Positions 62,440 to 64,000 of a stretch of DNA of 64,000 nt are shown here, one piece after another (the first letter of the stretch is position 1; every line of letters begins with the position of its first letter). The stretch is from contig NZ_JAQQWT010000008.1 of NCBI RefSeq assembly GCF_028610705.1, forward strand, positions 62,001-126,000, in the 5' to 3' direction. The translations under genes were made by a program, and so were the position numbers. The notes below the pieces were generated by a model. It had not been told where the DNA came from. It made no database searches and saw only the letters and a list, made by a program, of their open reading frames with translations. Source of the DNA: Halalkalibacter alkalisediminis (GTDB lineage Bacteria > Bacillota > Bacilli > Bacillales > Bacillaceae_D).

Positions 62440-63105
62440 TCAGATCCTTACCGACCCAAATCGCGCTTCCCAGTCTTTGCTGAATTGCTTTACACTGATT
62501 GCTGATGAAGGATGCGAGTGTAACTGCTCAATGATATCTGGACTAGCCGTTATCGAATGTGCTCCTACTAAGCTACACTGGTGAACTTGATTAACGTTTT
62601 TAAAACTTGCAGCCAAGACCTCGGTACTTAATTGATGCATTTCAGACAACTTTACAATTTCTGAAACAACATTTATCCCATCACCTGAAACATTATCAAT
62701 CCGATTCACATATGGCGCTACGAAGTTGGCACCACACTTCGCAGCCATTAGAGCTTGCTGTGCAGTAAATATAGCTGTCGCTAGCGTCTTTATGCCTAAT
62801 CGATTTAATTCCTTTAATGCTTTATACCCTTCGTCAATAACTGGTACTTTTATATGAACATTCTCGTCAAGTTCAGAGATGATTTTCAATGCTTCTTCTA
62901 TAATTTCTGTTGAATTTACAGCAAGAGTTTGAACAAAAAACATTTTATCCTGACCTATTATAGAACGGATTTGTCTTAACTGTTCCCAATAATTTGCTGT
63001 TTCCATTGTCAATATCGTGGGATTCGTCGTAACACCCTCGATTTGATAGTATTCTATTAAATGCTTAATACTTTTAATATCTGCAGAATCAATTAATAGT
63101 TTCAT
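62440..63105 (-). CDS. Transaldolase-like / fructose-6-phosphate aldolase, 221 aa
   Basis: Class I aldolase of the small transaldolase (TalC/FSA/MipB) group. Schiff-base Lys near residue 85 in VHIKVPV, VTTNPTIL near 25-32, and ATAIFTAQQALMAAKCGANFVAPYVNRIDN near 108-137 with the Tyr typical of fructose-6-phosphate aldolase. At 221 aa it fits FSA (about 220). AAGGAGATAAATA precedes ATG 63105. Downstream of sorbitol-6-phosphate dehydrogenase, it would cleave fructose 6-phosphate to dihydroxyacetone and glyceraldehyde 3-phosphate, or act as transaldolase. Confidence 0.82.
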   Translation of the reverse strand: MKLLIDSADIKSIKHLIEYYQIEGVTTNPTILTMETANYWEQLRQIRSIIGQDKMFFVQTLAVNSTEIIEEALKIISELDENVHIKVPVIDEGYKALKELNRLGIKTLATAIFTAQQALMAAKCGANFVAPYVNRIDNVSGDGINVVSEIVKLSEMHQLSTEVLAASFKNVNQVHQCSLVGAHSITASPDIIEQLHSHPSSAISVKQFSKDWEARFGSVRI

Positions 63106-63140
63106 TATTTATCTCCTTATTTCATCTTTGATATAGAAGA

Positions 63141-63176
63141 AAAGTCATTCTGTTTCTGAGAAACAGAATGACTTTC
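63141..63176 (-). terminator. Hairpin between srlD and the aldolase gene
   Basis: AAAGTCATTCTGTTTC and GAAACAGAATGACTTT form a perfect 16-bp stem with a 3-base loop. On the minus strand TTCTTCTAT follows. It may limit rather than block transcription into the aldolase gene. Confidence 0.75.
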
Positions 63177-63182
63177 ATCATA

Positions 63183-63965
63183 TTAAAACATTACTTGGCC
63201 ACCAGTAACATTTATAGATTGCCCTGTACAATAAGCTGCTTTTTCCGAAGCATAGAAAATAACGGCATTTGCAATGTCATCATACTCACAACCACGTTTT
63301 AGTGGCACCTTATCAATATAGACTTGCTCTACTTCATTCTCAGGAATCCCTAGTTTTTTCGCATATTGCGGCAGTAAGCTCTGGAACATAGGCGAGCTTA
63401 ATAGATTTCCTGGCATAATTGAATTTACACGAATGTTATGTTCTGCAAGATCCAATGCTAGACTTTGAGTTAGACCTACTCCCCCAAATTTAGAAGCAGA
63501 ATAACCAGAATTATGCTTACTTCCTACCTTACCTGACTTCGAGTTAATTTGGATGATGTTTCCGTACCCTTGGTCAATCATAACTTTTGAAACTTCACGG
63601 GCACACAGGAAGTAACCTGTTAAGTTTACAGCTACAGATGTTTCCCAAGCATTTAATTCAAAATCAGTGATTTTTGAACTTTTCGCATAGCCTGCATTAT
63701 AGACTAATAGATCGATTTGACCAAATTCAGTAACTGTCTTTTCAACCATTGATGCTACCTCTACTTCATCCGTTAAATCTACTTTAATACCAATTGCTTT
63801 ACTAGAAAACGTTGACTCAATCTCAGTAGCCACATTTTTTGCGCTCTCTTCATTTAGATCTGCAACCACAACATGATATCCGTCCTCAGCCAAACGATGA
63901 GATAGTGCCTCTCCTAAGTTTTGGCCTCCACCTGCTACAATTGCCACTCTTTGTAATCCGCTCAT
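63183..63965 (-). CDS. srlD: Sorbitol-6-phosphate dehydrogenase, 260 aa
   Basis: NAD-dependent short-chain dehydrogenase that oxidises sorbitol 6-phosphate to fructose 6-phosphate. Very close to enterobacterial SrlD: cofactor motif GGGQNLGEAL (12-21), VADLNEESAKN, LLVYNAGYAKS, the Ser-Tyr-Lys site INSKSGKVGSKHNSGYSASKFGG near 138-161, and the SrlD-specific end AYCTGQSINVTGGQVMF. AGTAGGAGTGGAGAAACT precedes ATG 63965. The sorbitol PTS genes would be expected upstream, beyond the right edge. Confidence 0.9.
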   Translation of the reverse strand: MSGLQRVAIVAGGGQNLGEALSHRLAEDGYHVVVADLNEESAKNVATEIESTFSSKAIGIKVDLTDEVEVASMVEKTVTEFGQIDLLVYNAGYAKSSKITDFELNAWETSVAVNLTGYFLCAREVSKVMIDQGYGNIIQINSKSGKVGSKHNSGYSASKFGGVGLTQSLALDLAEHNIRVNSIMPGNLLSSPMFQSLLPQYAKKLGIPENEVEQVYIDKVPLKRGCEYDDIANAVIFYASEKAAYCTGQSINVTGGQVMF

Positions 63966-64000
63966 AGTTTCTCCACTCCTACTTTTTTCTGTTTATCGAA

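Overview
The window looks like chromosome from a low-GC, spore-forming Bacillaceae. The evidence is strong AGGAGG-type ribosome binding sites, a YjcZ-family sporulation peptide, a SleB-type spore/cell-wall hydrolase, HprK with CcpA (cre) sites, an S-box (SAM-I) riboswitch, ypmR-ypmS, a Yes-type sugar uptake locus and an ansR/ansA/aspA locus. A carboxy(nor)spermidine polyamine route, 2-hydroxycarboxylate/Na+ symport and a Tet(L)-type exporter would suit an alkaliphilic or halotolerant Bacillus relative, but the sequence does not name a species. Most intact genes lie on the minus strand, so minus is probably the leading strand.

Layout. 1-2.8 kb: start of hprK (cut by the window edge), tRNA-Gln, small basic and sporulation-type proteins. 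3-6.4 kb: SleB-like hydrolase, a broken ohrR-like gene, a 52-bp tandem repeat, a TnpB fragment and ypmRS. 7-12.1 kb: a malate/citrate module of sensor kinase and response regulator (malK-malR type) followed by malic enzyme and symporter behind a perfect cre site. 12.3-17.6 kb: an MsrA-family protein lacking the catalytic Cys under a SAM-I riboswitch, a membrane protein, brnQ with a CodY-like box, an FAD monooxygenase and a 5'-truncated ABC binding protein. 17.6-20.8 kb: a hairpin-rich intergenic region, then the carboxy(nor)spermidine dehydrogenase and decarboxylase pair. 20.9-25 kb: a broken YtkA-like gene and a Fur-linked siderophore pair (FhuF-type reductase, IucA/IucC-type synthetase). 25-30 kb: MMPL/RND exporter with its XXXLXXG partner and a divergent TetR regulator. 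30-43.4 kb: SWIM-SNF2 helicase, O-methyltransferase pair behind palindromic operators, HAD phosphatase, threonine ammonia-lyase, Tet(L)-like exporter, and a two-gene operon of a winged-helix protein and a giant SF1 helicase. 43.7-58.1 kb: a Yes-type saccharide locus (GH78-like enzyme, YesL, two permeases, two paralogous binding proteins, YesN/YesM, secreted GH3). 58.2-62.1 kb: ansR/ansA/aspA between two decayed gene remnants. 62.4-64 kb: transaldolase-like aldolase and sorbitol-6-phosphate dehydrogenase, the end of a sorbitol operon.

Themes. Carbon use is prominent: malate, amino acids, oligosaccharides and sorbitol, with cre sites at three promoters. A family of GGTGCCTGA-type palindromes is scattered between genes, often as terminators. 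At least six genes are remnants, five of them on the plus strand. The best candidate for an undescribed system is the winged-helix/SF1-helicase operon at 38835-43383. The Cys-less MsrA homologue under an S-box and the hairpin-dense region upstream of the polyamine operon also merit a look. All family calls rest on reading motifs by eye; no database search was run.
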